A stretch of DNA of 40,533 nt, taken from contig NZ_BLYI01000067.1 of NCBI RefSeq assembly GCF_016586355.1, forward strand, positions 1 to 40,533, read 5' to 3'. The DNA is from Anaerostipes butyraticus. Lineage in GTDB: Bacteria; Bacillota; Clostridia; Lachnospirales; Lachnospiraceae. The notes under the pieces were generated by a model, which ran no database searches, was not told where the DNA came from, and saw only the letters and a program-made list of their open reading frames with translations. Both the position numbers and the translations under genes were made by a program. Below, one piece after another: positions 1 to 10,118 of this stretch. Every line of letters begins with the position of its first letter. Position 1 is the first letter of the stretch.

Positions 1-125
1 GGATAGAACCTGCGGCGCCAGCCGCGAACGAACGACGAAGTCGTGAGGTGCGAGGCTTGCAGCGTTAAAGGGATAGAACCTGCGCCGCAGAGCTTGCAGC
101 GGAAAGCCGCCGGCGACCGATTGTA
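1..125. repeat. Intergenic repeat-rich segment upstream of trpE
   Basis: No gene is visible here. GGATAGAACCTGCG occurs at 1-14 and again at 71-84, and GCTTGCAGCG occurs at 55-64 and 92-101, so two partial copies of one unit lie in tandem. Short hairpins are present (GCGGC/GCCGC at 12-25; ACGAC/GTCGT at 32-44). I see no run of Trp codons or T-box, so the trp control region is either elsewhere or upstream of the window. Confidence 0.55.
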
Positions 126-137
126 AGGAGGCTTAAG

Positions 138-1595
138 ATGTTATATCCATCATTGGACGAAGTGAGAGAATTACTGAAAGAGTACAAGAGTGTACCGGTA
201 TTTTATGAAGTACTGGCGGACTATATGACGCCGATTCGTATGTTCCGGGCTCTCAGGAAAAAAGGGACTTCCTGCTTTATGCTGGAAAGTGTGGAAAATA
301 AGGATCAATGGGGAAGATATTCCTTTATCGGAATCAATCCAAAATCAGAAATCAGGATACAGGGAAAAGAAGCAGATATCGATGGACAGAAACAGGAGAT
401 TGAGAATCCGGCACAGTTCCTGATGGAAATTGCCAGGGAACACAAAGCTCCGGTCATTCCGGGAATGCCGAATCTGACAGGAGGTCTGATCGGATATTTC
501 GGTTATGATATGATCCGTTATATTGAAAAGAGTCTGAAGAATGTGCCGGAGGATGATCTTCAGATGCCGGACTGCCACTTGTGTATGTATGATCAGCTGA
601 TTGCATACGATCATTTATCCAACAAGGTCATCATCATCCAGAATATCCATCAGGGAGACCCGGTGGAAGACATTTATGAAGAACTGGAAGACCGGGCGGA
701 GCTGATCCTTCGCAAGATGGAGCGTCCGGTGGCAATTCAGAGAGACCGTTTCCTGGCAGAAAAGCCGAAGGTAACTTCTAATCTCACAAAAGAAGGGTAC
801 GAAGAAAGCGTAAAGAAAGCCAAAGAATATATTACGAAAGGTGATATTTTCCAGGTGGTTCTTTCCCAGAGATTCGAAGTGGAAAGCGATGCGGATCCGT
901 TTGATGTGTACCGATGTCTGAGAACCAGCAATCCATCGCCGTATCTGTATTTCTTCGATTTCGTAGATTATCAGGTAGTCGGAGCGTCACCGGAGAAACT
1001 GGTCAGTGTGCAGAATCAGATTGTGACCACCAAGCCGATCGCAGGAACCGTGCCGAGAGGAGCCACCAGAGAAGAAGATGATATGCTGGTAAGGCAGCTG
1101 GAGCATGACCCGAAGGAACGTGCGGAACACACTATGCTGGTGGATCTTGGAAGAAATGATGTGGGAAAAGTCAGTGAATTTGGCACGGTGGAAGTTAAAA
1201 ACTTCATGACAGTAGAAAAGTATTCCAAAGTCACCCATCTGGTCAGTGATGTTCAGGGGAAATTACGGAAAGATAAGACGCCGATGGATGCTCTCTTCAG
1301 TGTGCTTCCGGCAGGAACATTGTCCGGAGCGCCGAAAGTAAGAGCCATGGAGATCATCGATGAGCTGGAAGAGAAGAAACGGGGCGTTTATGGAGGAACC
1401 GTCGGCTATCTGGCATTTGACGGCAGAATCGATACCTGTATCGCTATTCGGACCGTAGTATTTAAAGACGGAAAAGGATACGTACAGGCGGGAGCCGGAA
1501 TCGTAGCGGATTCTGTGCCGAAGAGAGAGTATGAAGAAACCAGAAACAAAGCACAGACAGTGATTGATGCGATCAAGGAGGCGGCTCAGTTATGA
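138..1595 (+). CDS. trpE: Anthranilate synthase component I
   Basis: First committed step of tryptophan synthesis: chorismate plus ammonia to anthranilate, acting with the TrpG amidotransferase. The 485 residues are normal length. The N-terminal feedback site is visible ([18 protein letters not shown], about 48-65). The C-terminal chorismate-binding domain shows [43 protein letters not shown] and [23 protein letters not shown] at 125-131 sets the ATG with a 6-nt spacer. The stop overlaps the next start by 4 nt, so translation is probably coupled. It is the first gene of a six-gene trp operon; no promoter is evident in the 137 bases available. Confidence 0.97.
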   Translation: MLYPSLDEVRELLKEYKSVPVFYEVLADYMTPIRMFRALRKKGTSCFMLESVENKDQWGRYSFIGINPKSEIRIQGKEADIDGQKQEIENPAQFLMEIAREHKAPVIPGMPNLTGGLIGYFGYDMIRYIEKSLKNVPEDDLQMPDCHLCMYDQLIAYDHLSNKVIIIQNIHQGDPVEDIYEELEDRAELILRKMERPVAIQRDRFLAEKPKVTSNLTKEGYEESVKKAKEYITKGDIFQVVLSQRFEVESDADPFDVYRCLRTSNPSPYLYFFDFVDYQVVGASPEKLVSVQNQIVTTKPIAGTVPRGATREEDDMLVRQLEHDPKERAEHTMLVDLGRNDVGKVSEFGTVEVKNFMTVEKYSKVTHLVSDVQGKLRKDKTPMDALFSVLPAGTLSGAPKVRAMEIIDELEEKKRGVYGGTVGYLAFDGRIDTCIAIRTVVFKDGKGYVQAGAGIVADSVPKREYEETRNKAQTVIDAIKEAAQL

Positions 1596-3232
1596 TTTTA
1601 TTGATTGATAATTATGATTCTTTTACCTATAACGTATACCAGTATGTGGGAGAGCTTCATCCCCATATTGATGTAGCGAGAAACGATGAGATTACAATAG
1701 AAGAAATAGAAACCATGGCGCCGGAGTCGATTATCATTTCTCCGGGGCCGGGATATCCTGAAACCGCGGGAATCACAAACGAAGTGATCCGGCAGTTCTC
1801 CGGCAGAGTGCCGATTCTTGGCATTTGTCTTGGACATCAGGCCATCGGGGAAGTGTTCGGCGGAAAAGTCATACCGGCAGAGGAACTGATGCACGGAAAG
1901 ATGAGCAAAATCTTTATTAAGAATACAGATCCTCTGTTTGACGGACTGGAAGAGGAAATTTATGCGGCAAGATACCATTCCCTTGTGGTGGATGCGGAAA
2001 GCGTGCCGGACTGTCTGGAGGTTCTCGGAACCGATGAGGCAGGACAGATTATGGCGCTGAAACACAAAGAGATGCCCGTGTATGGCATTCAGTTTCATCC
2101 GGAGTCTATTCTGACGGAAATGGGAATGAGAATATTAGAAAACTTTTTAACTGATGTGGCAGGAATTGACATTGAGAACAGAAAGAAGGAAATCGATATG
2201 ACAACGATGAATCAGGAGACATTAAAACCATTCTTAGCAAAGATTGTAGAAGGAAACCACCTGACCACAGAGGAATCTTATAAAGCAATGGACTGTATCA
2301 TGTCAGGAAATGCAACGGAAGCCCAGATTGCCAGCTTTCTGACCGGGCTTCGCATGAATGGGGAGACGCCGGAAGAAATCACAGGTTTTGCGAAGGTGAT
2401 GCGTGCGAAGGCAGCGGTTGTTCCGGAGGAGACAGAAGCCATTGATATTGTAGGAACCGGAGGAGACCTGGCAAACAGTTTTAATATTTCCACCACATCT
2501 TCTTTCGTTATCGCGGCAGCAGGCGCCAAGGTCGCAAAACACGGAAACCGGAGTGTTTCCTCCAAGAGCGGCGCAGCCGATGTTCTGGAATCCCTGGGAG
2601 CTAAGATCGGATTGTCACCGGAAGAAGGCAGACAGTGTCTGGAAGATATCGGAGTGGCATTCCTGTTTGCTCAGACTCATCATGGCTCTATGAAATATGC
2701 CGGTCCGGTTCGGGCCCAGCTTGGAGTCCGTTCTGTATTTAACATTTTAGGACCGCTGGCCAATCCGGCCATGACTAATTATATTGTTTTGGGAGTCTAT
2801 GAAGAAGAATTGCTGGAACCGATGGCAGAAGTATTAAAAAATCTTGGAGTCAAACATGCGCTGATCGTATTCGGAGATGACCGTTTGGATGAGCTGTCTA
2901 TTTCTTCCACATCCAGTGTCTGTGAAATCAAAGACGGCAAGATTACAAAATATAAAATAGATCCAGAAGAATTGGGATTGTCTTTATATTCTAAGGACGA
3001 TATTGTTGGCGGAACAGCAGATGAAAATGCTGTGATCACCAGAGATATCCTGGAAGGAAAAGAACAGGGAGCAAAGAGGGACATCGTTCTTTTAAATGCA
3101 GGGGCCGCTCTTTATACCATAGGAAAAGCGGCAACGATAAAAGAAGGAGTCGAGATTGCCAGACAGGCAATCGAATCAGGGAAGGCTTTAGAGAAATTAG
3201 ATGAATTTATTCAGTACACCAATGCTTGTTAG
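1592..3232 (+). CDS. trpGD: Fused anthranilate synthase component II / anthranilate phosphoribosyltransferase
   Basis: A two-domain enzyme. Residues about 1-190 are the class I glutamine amidotransferase (oxyanion region SPGPGYP, nucleophile Cys in GICLGHQAIGEVFGG, His-Glu in QFHPES) that supplies ammonia to TrpE. Residues about 205-546 are TrpD, which attaches anthranilate to PRPP (GTGGDLANSFNISTTSSF, KHGNRSVSSKSGAADVLE). The genes are separate in many bacteria and fused in others such as E. coli. The linker carries an in-frame ATG (MTTMN, about 2198) preceded by a purine-rich AGAAGGAA stretch, so some free TrpD might also be made. Overlaps trpE by 4 nt and is followed by trpC after 9 nt. 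Confidence 0.96.
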   Translation: MILLIDNYDSFTYNVYQYVGELHPHIDVARNDEITIEEIETMAPESIIISPGPGYPETAGITNEVIRQFSGRVPILGICLGHQAIGEVFGGKVIPAEELMHGKMSKIFIKNTDPLFDGLEEEIYAARYHSLVVDAESVPDCLEVLGTDEAGQIMALKHKEMPVYGIQFHPESILTEMGMRILENFLTDVAGIDIENRKKEIDMTTMNQETLKPFLAKIVEGNHLTTEESYKAMDCIMSGNATEAQIASFLTGLRMNGETPEEITGFAKVMRAKAAVVPEETEAIDIVGTGGDLANSFNISTTSSFVIAAAGAKVAKHGNRSVSSKSGAADVLESLGAKIGLSPEEGRQCLEDIGVAFLFAQTHHGSMKYAGPVRAQLGVRSVFNILGPLANPAMTNYIVLGVYEEELLEPMAEVLKNLGVKHALIVFGDDRLDELSISSTSSVCEIKDGKITKYKIDPEELGLSLYSKDDIVGGTADENAVITRDILEGKEQGAKRDIVLLNAGAALYTIGKAATIKEGVEIARQAIESGKALEKLDEFIQYTNAC

Positions 3233-3241
3233 GAGTAAAAA

Positions 3242-4021
3242 ATGATTTTAGATGAGATTGTAGAAAAAAGAAAAGAACAGCTTCAGAGAGAAATGGATAA
3301 TTTCCCTCTGGAGGATATGAAAGAAATGGCCTTAAATTCAAAAAACAAGAATTATGGATTTAAGGAAGCCCTGCAGAAGGATGGGTTATCCATCATTGCG
3401 GAAGTAAAAAAAGCGTCTCCGTCCAGGGGAGTGATCGCGGAAGAGTTCCGGCCGGTGGAAACGGCTCTTGCCTATGAGGAAGCCGGCGCAGCCGCCATTT
3501 CCTGCCTGACAGAAGAACATTATTTCAAGGGCGGCAGCAAATATTTCGCAGATATTCGTGCCAAAGTGGATCTCCCGATGCTGAGGAAAGATTTCATCAT
3601 TGATCCATATCAGATTTATGAGGCGAAAGTCCTGGGAGCAGATGCGGTTCTGCTGATCGCAGCCATTCTTTCAGAGGAGAAAATGAAGGAATTTTACGAA
3701 CTGGCAAAGAGTCTTGGGCTGGACTGTCTGGCGGAAGTTCATAATGAAGAGGAATTGAAACAGACAACCGCCTGCAAGTGTGATATCATAGGGATTAACA
3801 ACCGTAATCTGAAAACTTTCGAGGTCGATCTGAACACCACATCAAAGCTTGCGCCGAAAATCTCTTACGAGGCGGTTCTGGTTTCTGAAAGTGGAATGAT
3901 GACCAAAGAAGATCTGCTGAATGTAAGGAAACAGGGAGCGGACGGAGCCCTGATTGGCGAAGCATTTATGAGAGCTGATAACATTCAGGAAATGATGAAA
4001 GAATTAAGGAGCAGTTTATGA
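3242..4021 (+). CDS. trpC: Indole-3-glycerol phosphate synthase
   Basis: Converts CdRP to indole-3-glycerol phosphate. 259 residues, a single TIM barrel of normal length. Family signatures are in order: EVKKASPSRGVI near residue 54 with a catalytic Lys, LRKDFIIDPYQ, GINNRNLKTFEVDL, VSESGM and GALIGEAFM. Ribosome site AGGAG precedes the ATG. The stop overlaps the trpF start by 4 nt. Unlike E. coli, TrpC and TrpF are separate proteins here. Confidence 0.97.
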   Translation: MILDEIVEKRKEQLQREMDNFPLEDMKEMALNSKNKNYGFKEALQKDGLSIIAEVKKASPSRGVIAEEFRPVETALAYEEAGAAAISCLTEEHYFKGGSKYFADIRAKVDLPMLRKDFIIDPYQIYEAKVLGADAVLLIAAILSEEKMKEFYELAKSLGLDCLAEVHNEEELKQTTACKCDIIGINNRNLKTFEVDLNTTSKLAPKISYEAVLVSESGMMTKEDLLNVRKQGADGALIGEAFMRADNIQEMMKELRSSL

Positions 4022-4638
4022 TCGTTAAAATGTGCGGAATCCGCAGGGAGGAAGACGCTGCATATGCCGATGAAGTCTGCCCGGATTATGTCGGATTTGT
4101 CTTTGCAGACAGCCCGAGACAAGTGTCTGTGGAAGAGGCAGTCAGATTTCGGAAGGATTTGAGGAAAGAAATCCGCTGTGTGGGGGTATTTGTCAATGAG
4201 ACGCCGGAGAAGATGGCAGAAACTGCCGCACGGGTTCCGCTGGATGCGCTTCAGCTTCATGGGGATGAGACAGAAGAAGATATCCGGAAGTTAAGAAGTC
4301 TTTGTGATAAAGAAATCTGGAAGGCAGCCAGGGTGAAATCAGCGGAAGATATTCAGAAAGTGCAGATGCTGCCGGCTGACCGGATTCTGCTGGACAGTTT
4401 TTCAAAAGAAGCCTATGGAGGAACCGGCAGAACCATCCGTCTGGATATTCTGAAAGAGGCAGAGATTACGAAGCCGTATTTTCTGGCCGGCGGACTGAAT
4501 CCGGAGAATCTGAAGGATATTTTAGATGAGATTCATCCGGAAGGGATTGATATTTCCAGCGGAATTGAAACCGATGGATATAAGGATTTGGAGAAAATGA
4601 AGAAAATCATGGAGATAGCAGGAGGAAACAATGGGTAA
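4018..4638 (+). CDS. trpF: Phosphoribosylanthranilate isomerase
   Basis: Amadori isomerisation of phosphoribosylanthranilate to CdRP. 206 residues, compact TIM barrel. Signatures: [11 protein letters not shown] at the N-terminus with the catalytic Cys, [38 protein letters not shown] with the catalytic Asp, [10 protein letters not shown] and GIDISSGIE. Its ATG overlaps the trpC stop, and its end overlaps trpB by 8 nt, so the three genes are translationally coupled. Confidence 0.96.
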   Translation: MIVKMCGIRREEDAAYADEVCPDYVGFVFADSPRQVSVEEAVRFRKDLRKEIRCVGVFVNETPEKMAETAARVPLDALQLHGDETEEDIRKLRSLCDKEIWKAARVKSAEDIQKVQMLPADRILLDSFSKEAYGGTGRTIRLDILKEAEITKPYFLAGGLNPENLKDILDEIHPEGIDISSGIETDGYKDLEKMKKIMEIAGGNNG

Positions 4639-5821
4639 AACAGGAAGATTTGGAGAGTACGGCGGACAGTATGTGCCGGAAATTGTTATGAACGCAGTCA
4701 ATGAGCTTAATGAAGCTTATGAAAAATATAAAAATGATCCGGATTTTTTGAAGGAACTTCATTATTATTATAGAGAGTATGCCAACCGTCCGTCTCTTCT
4801 TTATTATGCGGAGAAGATGACGAAGGACCTGGGAGGAGCAAAGATTTATCTCAAAAGAGAAGATCTGAACCACACAGGCGCCCATAAGATTAATAATGTT
4901 CTGGGACAGGTGCTCCTGGCAAAGAGAATGGGCAAGAAAAGGATCATTGCGGAAACCGGAGCCGGACAGCATGGCGTGGCAACAGCGACAGCGGCTGCTT
5001 TGTTTGATATGGAATGTGTGGTATACATGGGAGCGGAAGACGTGGAGCGTCAGAGCTTAAATGCCTACCGCATGGAGCTTCTGGGAGCAAAAGTAGTAGC
5101 GGTGGAAAGCGGAACCAGAATCTTAAAGGACGCCATTAATGAGGCTATGAGAGACTGGGCAACAAACATCGAAACCACATTTTACTGTATCGGATCTGTT
5201 ATGGGACCGCATCCTTATCCGGCTATGGTAAGGGATTTCCAGAAGATTATAGGAGAAGAGACAAGAAAGCAGATGCAGGAAAAAGAAGGAAAACTTCCGG
5301 ACTGTGTGGTTGCCTGTGTCGGCGGCGGATCCAACGCCATGGGCGCTTTTTATGATTTTATCAAAGAAGAATCTGTCCGTCTGGTAGGGGCAGAGGCAGC
5401 CGGAAAAGGGGTAGATACAGATCAGCATGCTGCAACGATGGCAAAAGGAACCAAAGGAATTTTCCATGGAATGAAGAGCTATTTCCTTCAGAATGAAGAA
5501 GGTCAGATCAATCCCGTATATTCAATTTCTGCAGGGCTGGATTACCCGGGTGTAGGACCGGAACACGCGTATCTTCGTGAAATCGGAAGGGCCGAATATG
5601 TAAGTATCACGGATGAACAGGCAGTCAGGGCGTTTGAGTATCTGTCCAGGCTGGAGGGAATTATTCCTGCCATTGAGTCATCTCACGCGGTGGCCGCAGC
5701 CATGGAGATTGCTCCGAAAATGAGCCAGGACGAGACGATGGTTATCTGTCTGTCCGGACGTGGAGACAAAGATGTATACCAGGTAGCAAGATACAGAGGA
5801 GTGGAATTAGATGAGAATTAG
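4631..5821 (+). CDS. trpB: Tryptophan synthase beta chain
   Basis: PLP-dependent condensation of indole with serine, in the alpha2beta2 complex with TrpA. 396 residues, TrpB1 type. The N-terminus begins [13 protein letters not shown]. The PLP Lys is K86 in [14 protein letters not shown], the phosphate loop is GGGSNAMG, and the C-terminal motif is LSGRGDKD. Ribosome site GGAGG lies at the end of trpF. Overlaps trpA by 11 nt, consistent with equal production of both subunits. Confidence 0.98.
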   Translation: MGKTGRFGEYGGQYVPEIVMNAVNELNEAYEKYKNDPDFLKELHYYYREYANRPSLLYYAEKMTKDLGGAKIYLKREDLNHTGAHKINNVLGQVLLAKRMGKKRIIAETGAGQHGVATATAAALFDMECVVYMGAEDVERQSLNAYRMELLGAKVVAVESGTRILKDAINEAMRDWATNIETTFYCIGSVMGPHPYPAMVRDFQKIIGEETRKQMQEKEGKLPDCVVACVGGGSNAMGAFYDFIKEESVRLVGAEAAGKGVDTDQHAATMAKGTKGIFHGMKSYFLQNEEGQINPVYSISAGLDYPGVGPEHAYLREIGRAEYVSITDEQAVRAFEYLSRLEGIIPAIESSHAVAAAMEIAPKMSQDETMVICLSGRGDKDVYQVARYRGVELDEN

Positions 5822-6599
5822 AGAGACATTTGAAAAAAGAAAAAACAGCGGCCAGAAGGCGCTGGTGACTTATATTGTTTCCGGAGATTACGGATATGAG
5901 ACAACAAAAGAAAACATTCGTGAAATGGTAAGAGCCGGAGCGGACATTATTGAAATCGGGGTTCCTTTTTCTGATCCGATTGCGGAAGGAATCGTCATCC
6001 AGGAAGCCAGCCAGCATTCCCTTTCCCAGGGGACGACTCTGAAAGGAATCTTTCAGATGGTGAAGGAATTAAGAGAAGAGATTAAAGAAACTCCGTTTGT
6101 TATGATGATGTACTTAAACAGTATTTACCGTTTCGGAACAAAGAAATTTTTTGATCTTTGCAATGAGTGCGGAATCGACGGCGTCATTGTGCCGGATATG
6201 CCGTATGAAGAAAAGGATGAGATTCAGGGAGAGGCGACAGCCCATAGAGTAGATAATATCAGCCTTGTGACGCCGACATCCCATGACCGTATTTCTATGA
6301 TCGCAGGCGATGCGGAGGGCTTTCTTTACTGCGTCTCTTCTATCGGAGTGACAGGAACAAGAAGCGAATTTACAACGGATTTTGATTCTTTCTTTGATGT
6401 GATCAAAAAGAATTCAGAGATCCCATGCGCGGTGGGATTTGGAATATCCGGTCCGGAACAGGCAAAGACAATGAGTCAGTACTGTGACGGCGTGATCGTT
6501 GGAAGTGCCATTGTGAAGCTGATCAGCCAGCATGGCACAGAGAGTCCGAAGCATGTTTATGAATTTACACACAGCTTAAGAAAAGCCTTAGATGAGTAA
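5811..6599 (+). CDS. trpA: Tryptophan synthase alpha chain with a substituted catalytic aspartate
   Basis: Cleaves indole-3-glycerol phosphate to indole, which tunnels to TrpB. 262 residues, TIM barrel. The catalytic Glu is present (E48 in [10 protein letters not shown]), but the residue aligned with the classical catalytic Asp60 is Glu (E59, in DPIAEG), and the next motif is GIVIQ rather than GPTIQ. Phosphate-binding [10 protein letters not shown] and [11 protein letters not shown] are intact. It is the last gene of the trp operon, and no clear terminator follows. The enzyme is probably active, because Glu keeps the acid group, but this active site is a variant. Confidence 0.94.
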   Translation: MRIRETFEKRKNSGQKALVTYIVSGDYGYETTKENIREMVRAGADIIEIGVPFSDPIAEGIVIQEASQHSLSQGTTLKGIFQMVKELREEIKETPFVMMMYLNSIYRFGTKKFFDLCNECGIDGVIVPDMPYEEKDEIQGEATAHRVDNISLVTPTSHDRISMIAGDAEGFLYCVSSIGVTGTRSEFTTDFDSFFDVIKKNSEIPCAVGFGISGPEQAKTMSQYCDGVIVGSAIVKLISQHGTESPKHVYEFTHSLRKALDE

Positions 6600-6613
6600 A
6601 TTGGGAGGAAGGC

Positions 6614-6642
6614 TTGCCTGGATACTTGCTTTGTTTTACAAT
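6614..6642 (+). promoter_or_regulatory. Sigma-A-type promoter for the aminotransferase pair
   Basis: TTGCCT (6614-6619), a 17-bp spacer, then TACAAT (6637-6642), 24 bp before the start at 6666. It lies in the only gap after trpA, so the two aminotransferase genes can be transcribed separately from the trp operon. Confidence 0.55.
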
Positions 6643-6665
6643 AAAGTGAGAAAAGGAGAAAAAAG

Positions 6666-7853
6666 ATGTTATCAAAAGAAGTATTAGAATTATCAAAACA
6701 GCACTCTGTGATCCGTGATATTTTTGAATTTGGAATGCAGCGTGCGAAGGAAGTAGGTCCGGAAAATGTATTTGATTTCAGCATCGGCAATCCAAGCGTT
6801 CCGGCGCCGAAAGAAGTCGATGAGACGGCGATCCGGTATCTGCAGACCTTAGATCCTGTGGAAATTCACGGTTATACAAGCAATGCGGGAATCACAGAAG
6901 TCCGTAAAGCAGTTGCGGATTCTTTAAACCGCCGGTTTGGAACGCATTATACAGAGAATAATATTTTCATGACCATTGGAGCAGCAGCAGCCCTTGGAAT
7001 CTGTTTCCGGACGCTGGTGGACGGCCCGGAGGATGAGATTATTACGATCGCGCCGTATTTTCCAGAGTATCAGGCATATGCTCAGGGAGCCGGCTGTAAA
7101 CTGGTAACGGTTCTGGCAGACACATCTGATTTCCAGATTAATTTTGAAAAGCTGGAAGAAGCAGTCAATGAGCATACAAAAGCGGTTCTGATCAATTCTC
7201 CGAACAATCCGACAGGAGTTGTGTATTCTGAGGAAACGATCCAGAAACTGGCGGATTTGCTGGAAGCAAAACAGAAAGAATACGGGCACAGCATTTATAT
7301 TATTACAGATGAGCCATACCGCGAGATTGTTTATGATGGGTTTGAAGTGCCGCATGTGCCGAAATATTATAAAAATACACTGGTGGGATATTCTTTCAGT
7401 AAATCCCTGTCTCTTCCGGGAGAGCGTGTGGGATATATTGTTGCGCCGACCGAGGCGGAAGACTTCGAAAATCTGATTCCGTGCTTTATTGCGGCGGGAA
7501 GGCTGCTTTCTTATGTCAGCGTTCCGAGCCTTTACCAGAAAGTCATCGGGGAATGTGTGGATCTCACATCTGACATTTCCATTTATCAGAAGAATAAGGA
7601 TTTGTTCTACAATGCGCTCATTGATATGGGATATGAGTGCGTGGAACCGGGCGGAGCCTTTTATCTGTTCCCGAAAGCGCTGGAAGAAGATGCCAATGCT
7701 TTCTGTGAGCGCGCGAAGAAATATGACCTTCTGATCGTGCCGGGAGACAGTTTCGGATGCCCTGGATATGTAAGGGTTTCTTATTGTGTGCCGACCGAGA
7801 GAATCGAGCAGGCCCTGCCGCTGTTTAAAAAACTCAGGGATGAATATAAATAA
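6666..7853 (+). CDS. Class I/II PLP-dependent aminotransferase (aspartate aminotransferase-like)
   Basis: 395 residues, fold type I. Landmarks: FSIGNPSVPAP near residue 40, NSPNNPTGVVYSEE, ITDEPYREIVYDG with the PLP Asp and Tyr, SFSKSLSLPGERVGYI with the PLP Lys, and RVSYC with the substrate-carboxylate Arg near the end. AAAGGAG precedes the ATG. The substrate cannot be fixed from sequence. Its position between trp genes and a HisC-like gene suggests amino acid metabolism, possibly aspartate or an aromatic amino acid. It has its own promoter and is followed after 13 nt by the next aminotransferase gene. Confidence 0.9.
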   Translation: MLSKEVLELSKQHSVIRDIFEFGMQRAKEVGPENVFDFSIGNPSVPAPKEVDETAIRYLQTLDPVEIHGYTSNAGITEVRKAVADSLNRRFGTHYTENNIFMTIGAAAALGICFRTLVDGPEDEIITIAPYFPEYQAYAQGAGCKLVTVLADTSDFQINFEKLEEAVNEHTKAVLINSPNNPTGVVYSEETIQKLADLLEAKQKEYGHSIYIITDEPYREIVYDGFEVPHVPKYYKNTLVGYSFSKSLSLPGERVGYIVAPTEAEDFENLIPCFIAAGRLLSYVSVPSLYQKVIGECVDLTSDISIYQKNKDLFYNALIDMGYECVEPGGAFYLFPKALEEDANAFCERAKKYDLLIVPGDSFGCPGYVRVSYCVPTERIEQALPLFKKLRDEYK

Positions 7854-7866
7854 ACGGGAGAATGTT

Positions 7867-8922
7867 ATGAGCAGTTGGAGAGATAATGTACGAAAAGTTG
7901 AGCCTTATACTCCCGGCGAGCAGCCGAAGGAAGAAGGGGTCATTAAATTAAATACCAATGAAAATCCATATCCGCCGTCTCCGAAGGCCATGGAGGCAGT
8001 GTCTCAGATTAAAAATCTGAGAAAATATCCGGATCCGGCGGCAGTGAAGCTGACGGAAGCCATCGCTTCTTATCATGGACTTTCCAAAGAGGAAGTTTTT
8101 GTAGGAGTTGGGTCCGATGATGTGCTGGCGATTGCATTTATGACCTTTTTTAACAGTGACAAGCCGGTTTTCTTCCCGGACATTACATATTCATTTTATC
8201 CGGTCTGGGCAGAACTTTTTGAAATTCCGTATGAAAAGAAAGCACTGGATCAGGAATTTAAGATCAGAATAAAAGATTATGCCGGAGAAAATGGAGGTGT
8301 TGTATTTCCGAATCCGAACGCTCCGACAGGAATTCTGATGCCTTTGGATGAAGTGGAAGAGATTCTTAAGGGAAATCAGGATGTTGTTGTAATTGTAGAT
8401 GAGGCTTATATTGATTTTGGGGGGACTTCTGCGCTGGAACTGACCAGGAAATATGAGAATCTGCTGGTGGTGCAGACGTATTCCAAGTCACGTTCCATGG
8501 CGGGACTTCGTATTGGATATGCCATGGGAAATAAAGATCTGATCCGTGCCATGAATGATGTGAAATATTCTTATAATTCTTATACGATGAATGAGCCGTC
8601 GATTCTTATGGGGGCAGCGGTTCTGGAAGATGAAGAATATTTTCAGGAGACGAGAAAGAAGATCATAGATACAAGAGAATGGTTCAAAGAGGAAATGAAG
8701 GGATTAGGATTTACTTTCCCGGATTCTAAGGCAAATTTCCTGTTTGCTTCTCACGAAAAGTTTGCGGCAGAAGAATTATTTGAAGCTGCCAAAGAAAAAA
8801 AGATTTATGTCAGATATTTTGATCAGCCAAGGATCAATGATTATCTGAGGATTACGATTGGTACAAAGGAAGAAATGGAAGCTTTGCTCGATTTTTTCCG
8901 GGAGTATTTCAAAGAAAAATAA
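7867..8922 (+). CDS. hisC: Histidinol-phosphate aminotransferase-type enzyme
   Basis: 351 residues from the ATG at 7867, chosen because GGGAG (7856-7860) sits 6 nt upstream and family similarity starts here; the reading frame is open further upstream inside the preceding gene. HisC landmarks: KLNTNENPYPPSP, KYPDP, VGVGSDDVLAI, NPNAPTG, VIVDEAYIDFGG, TYSKSRSMAGLRIGYA with the PLP Lys, and the C-terminal YVRYF plus LRITIGT. It transfers an amino group to imidazole acetol phosphate, and some family members also accept aromatic keto acids, which would suit the neighbouring trp operon. No other his gene is nearby. Confidence 0.88.
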   Translation: MSSWRDNVRKVEPYTPGEQPKEEGVIKLNTNENPYPPSPKAMEAVSQIKNLRKYPDPAAVKLTEAIASYHGLSKEEVFVGVGSDDVLAIAFMTFFNSDKPVFFPDITYSFYPVWAELFEIPYEKKALDQEFKIRIKDYAGENGGVVFPNPNAPTGILMPLDEVEEILKGNQDVVVIVDEAYIDFGGTSALELTRKYENLLVVQTYSKSRSMAGLRIGYAMGNKDLIRAMNDVKYSYNSYTMNEPSILMGAAVLEDEEYFQETRKKIIDTREWFKEEMKGLGFTFPDSKANFLFASHEKFAAEELFEAAKEKKIYVRYFDQPRINDYLRITIGTKEEMEALLDFFREYFKEK

Positions 8923-8940
8923 GTTTATGCATAATGAAAG

Positions 8941-8970
8941 GGAAATTTTCGCAGGAAAATTTCCTTTTTT
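8941..8970 (+). terminator. Rho-independent terminator after hisC
   Basis: Perfect 10-bp stem GGAAATTTTC (8941-8950) / GAAAATTTCC (8955-8964) with loop GCAG, then six T. An A-run on the 5' side could also pair with the T-tract, so it may work in both directions. Confidence 0.9.
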
Positions 8971-9048
8971 CAGTTGACTGTAAAATTTTGTCTGGTCAGG
9001 CCGGGCGCCGCGCAGAATATGACAATTTTATAAATTAGTATAAAAGAC

Positions 9049-9077
9049 TTGAAAAAGCAGAGAGATTCCAGTACAAT
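9049..9077 (+). promoter_or_regulatory. Sigma-A-type promoter upstream of the DUF5688 gene
   Basis: TTGAAA (9049-9054), 17-bp spacer, TACAAT (9072-9077). It lies in the 253-bp gap 8923-9175, about 100 bp before the start codon, leaving an untranslated leader. No other feature was seen in the gap apart from the terminator. Confidence 0.65.
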
Positions 9078-9175
9078 GAAAATGGAAAATATTTACAAAT
9101 GAAAAAGCGTGAAGGAACTGGCAAGGCCAGCGGGTATGACATGGGTTTTTCGTCCTGGAGGGAAAGGAGAACATC

Positions 9176-10078
9176 ATGTTAAGTGAGAGAGAATTTTATG
9201 ATTATGTGAGACAGCATATCCTGGAATATGTCAGGGATGCGGAAGGGAAAGAAGCCAGAGTACAGAAAATCTGCAGAAACAATCAGGTAATGATCGCAGC
9301 ATTGTCGATTGGAAGAGAAGGGGAGCATCTGCAGCCGGTTTTGTACCTGGAGCCATATTATCAGGAATATGCCAAAGGATGGGATCTGTCGGAGATCATG
9401 TGTGGAATTGGGACTGCCTATGAGGAATGCAGTCTTGGTTTTGACCTGGATGAACAAAAGATGACGGATTATGGTTACATCAAAGACCGGCTGTTTTACC
9501 GGCTGGTCCATTATGGAAAGAACCGGGAGATGCTGAAGATGTGTCCATTTGATCAGATGGAGGATCTTGCGGTGACTTACCGGTGGATGGCATATCGGAA
9601 TGCAGACGGGATGGCAAGCGCGCTTGTGCGTAAGAGAGATCTTCTGATGTGGGGCGTTGATGAAGAGCAGATAAAGAAAGATGCCAGACGCAATACCGAA
9701 AAGATATTTCCTCCTGTACTCAAGAAGATCGAGAGTGTGATTCCTGTTCAGGTGGAGGAAAGCGGCATACCGGTTTTTGTTTTATCTAACAGTGATTATA
9801 TGAACGGAGCATCGGCAATGATCTATCAGGAGGTGCTGTACGATTTTGCGTCCAGGATGGAACAGAATCTTTATATTCTTCCGAGCAGCATTCACGAGGT
9901 GATTCTGCTGAGAGAAGAGGATGTGGAAAATGTCAGGGAATTATCGTATATGGTAAAGGAAACCAATCAGACAATTGTAAACCCTGAAGAGATTCTGTCA
10001 GATCATGTTTATTATTATGACCGCAGGTCAGACAGGATCCGTATTGCAGATCATCCAGGGTGGACGGGTATGTCATGA
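9176..10078 (+). CDS. DUF5688 family protein
   Basis: 300 residues of unknown function, soluble with no signal peptide or membrane segment. Features recalled for the DUF5688 family in Lachnospiraceae: an early block about LYLEPYYQEYAKGW, a middle VFVLSNSDYMNGAS, then YILPSSIHEVILLRE and VNPEEILSDHVYYYDR near the C-terminus. AAAGGAG precedes the ATG. It is the first gene after a strong promoter and is separated by 40 nt from a permease gene. No catalytic residues can be named. Confidence 0.8.
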   Translation: MLSEREFYDYVRQHILEYVRDAEGKEARVQKICRNNQVMIAALSIGREGEHLQPVLYLEPYYQEYAKGWDLSEIMCGIGTAYEECSLGFDLDEQKMTDYGYIKDRLFYRLVHYGKNREMLKMCPFDQMEDLAVTYRWMAYRNADGMASALVRKRDLLMWGVDEEQIKKDARRNTEKIFPPVLKKIESVIPVQVEESGIPVFVLSNSDYMNGASAMIYQEVLYDFASRMEQNLYILPSSIHEVILLREEDVENVRELSYMVKETNQTIVNPEEILSDHVYYYDRRSDRIRIADHPGWTGMS

Positions 10079-10118
10079 TACGTTATAATAAGCGGGATAA
10101 GAAGGCAAGGAGTGATAG

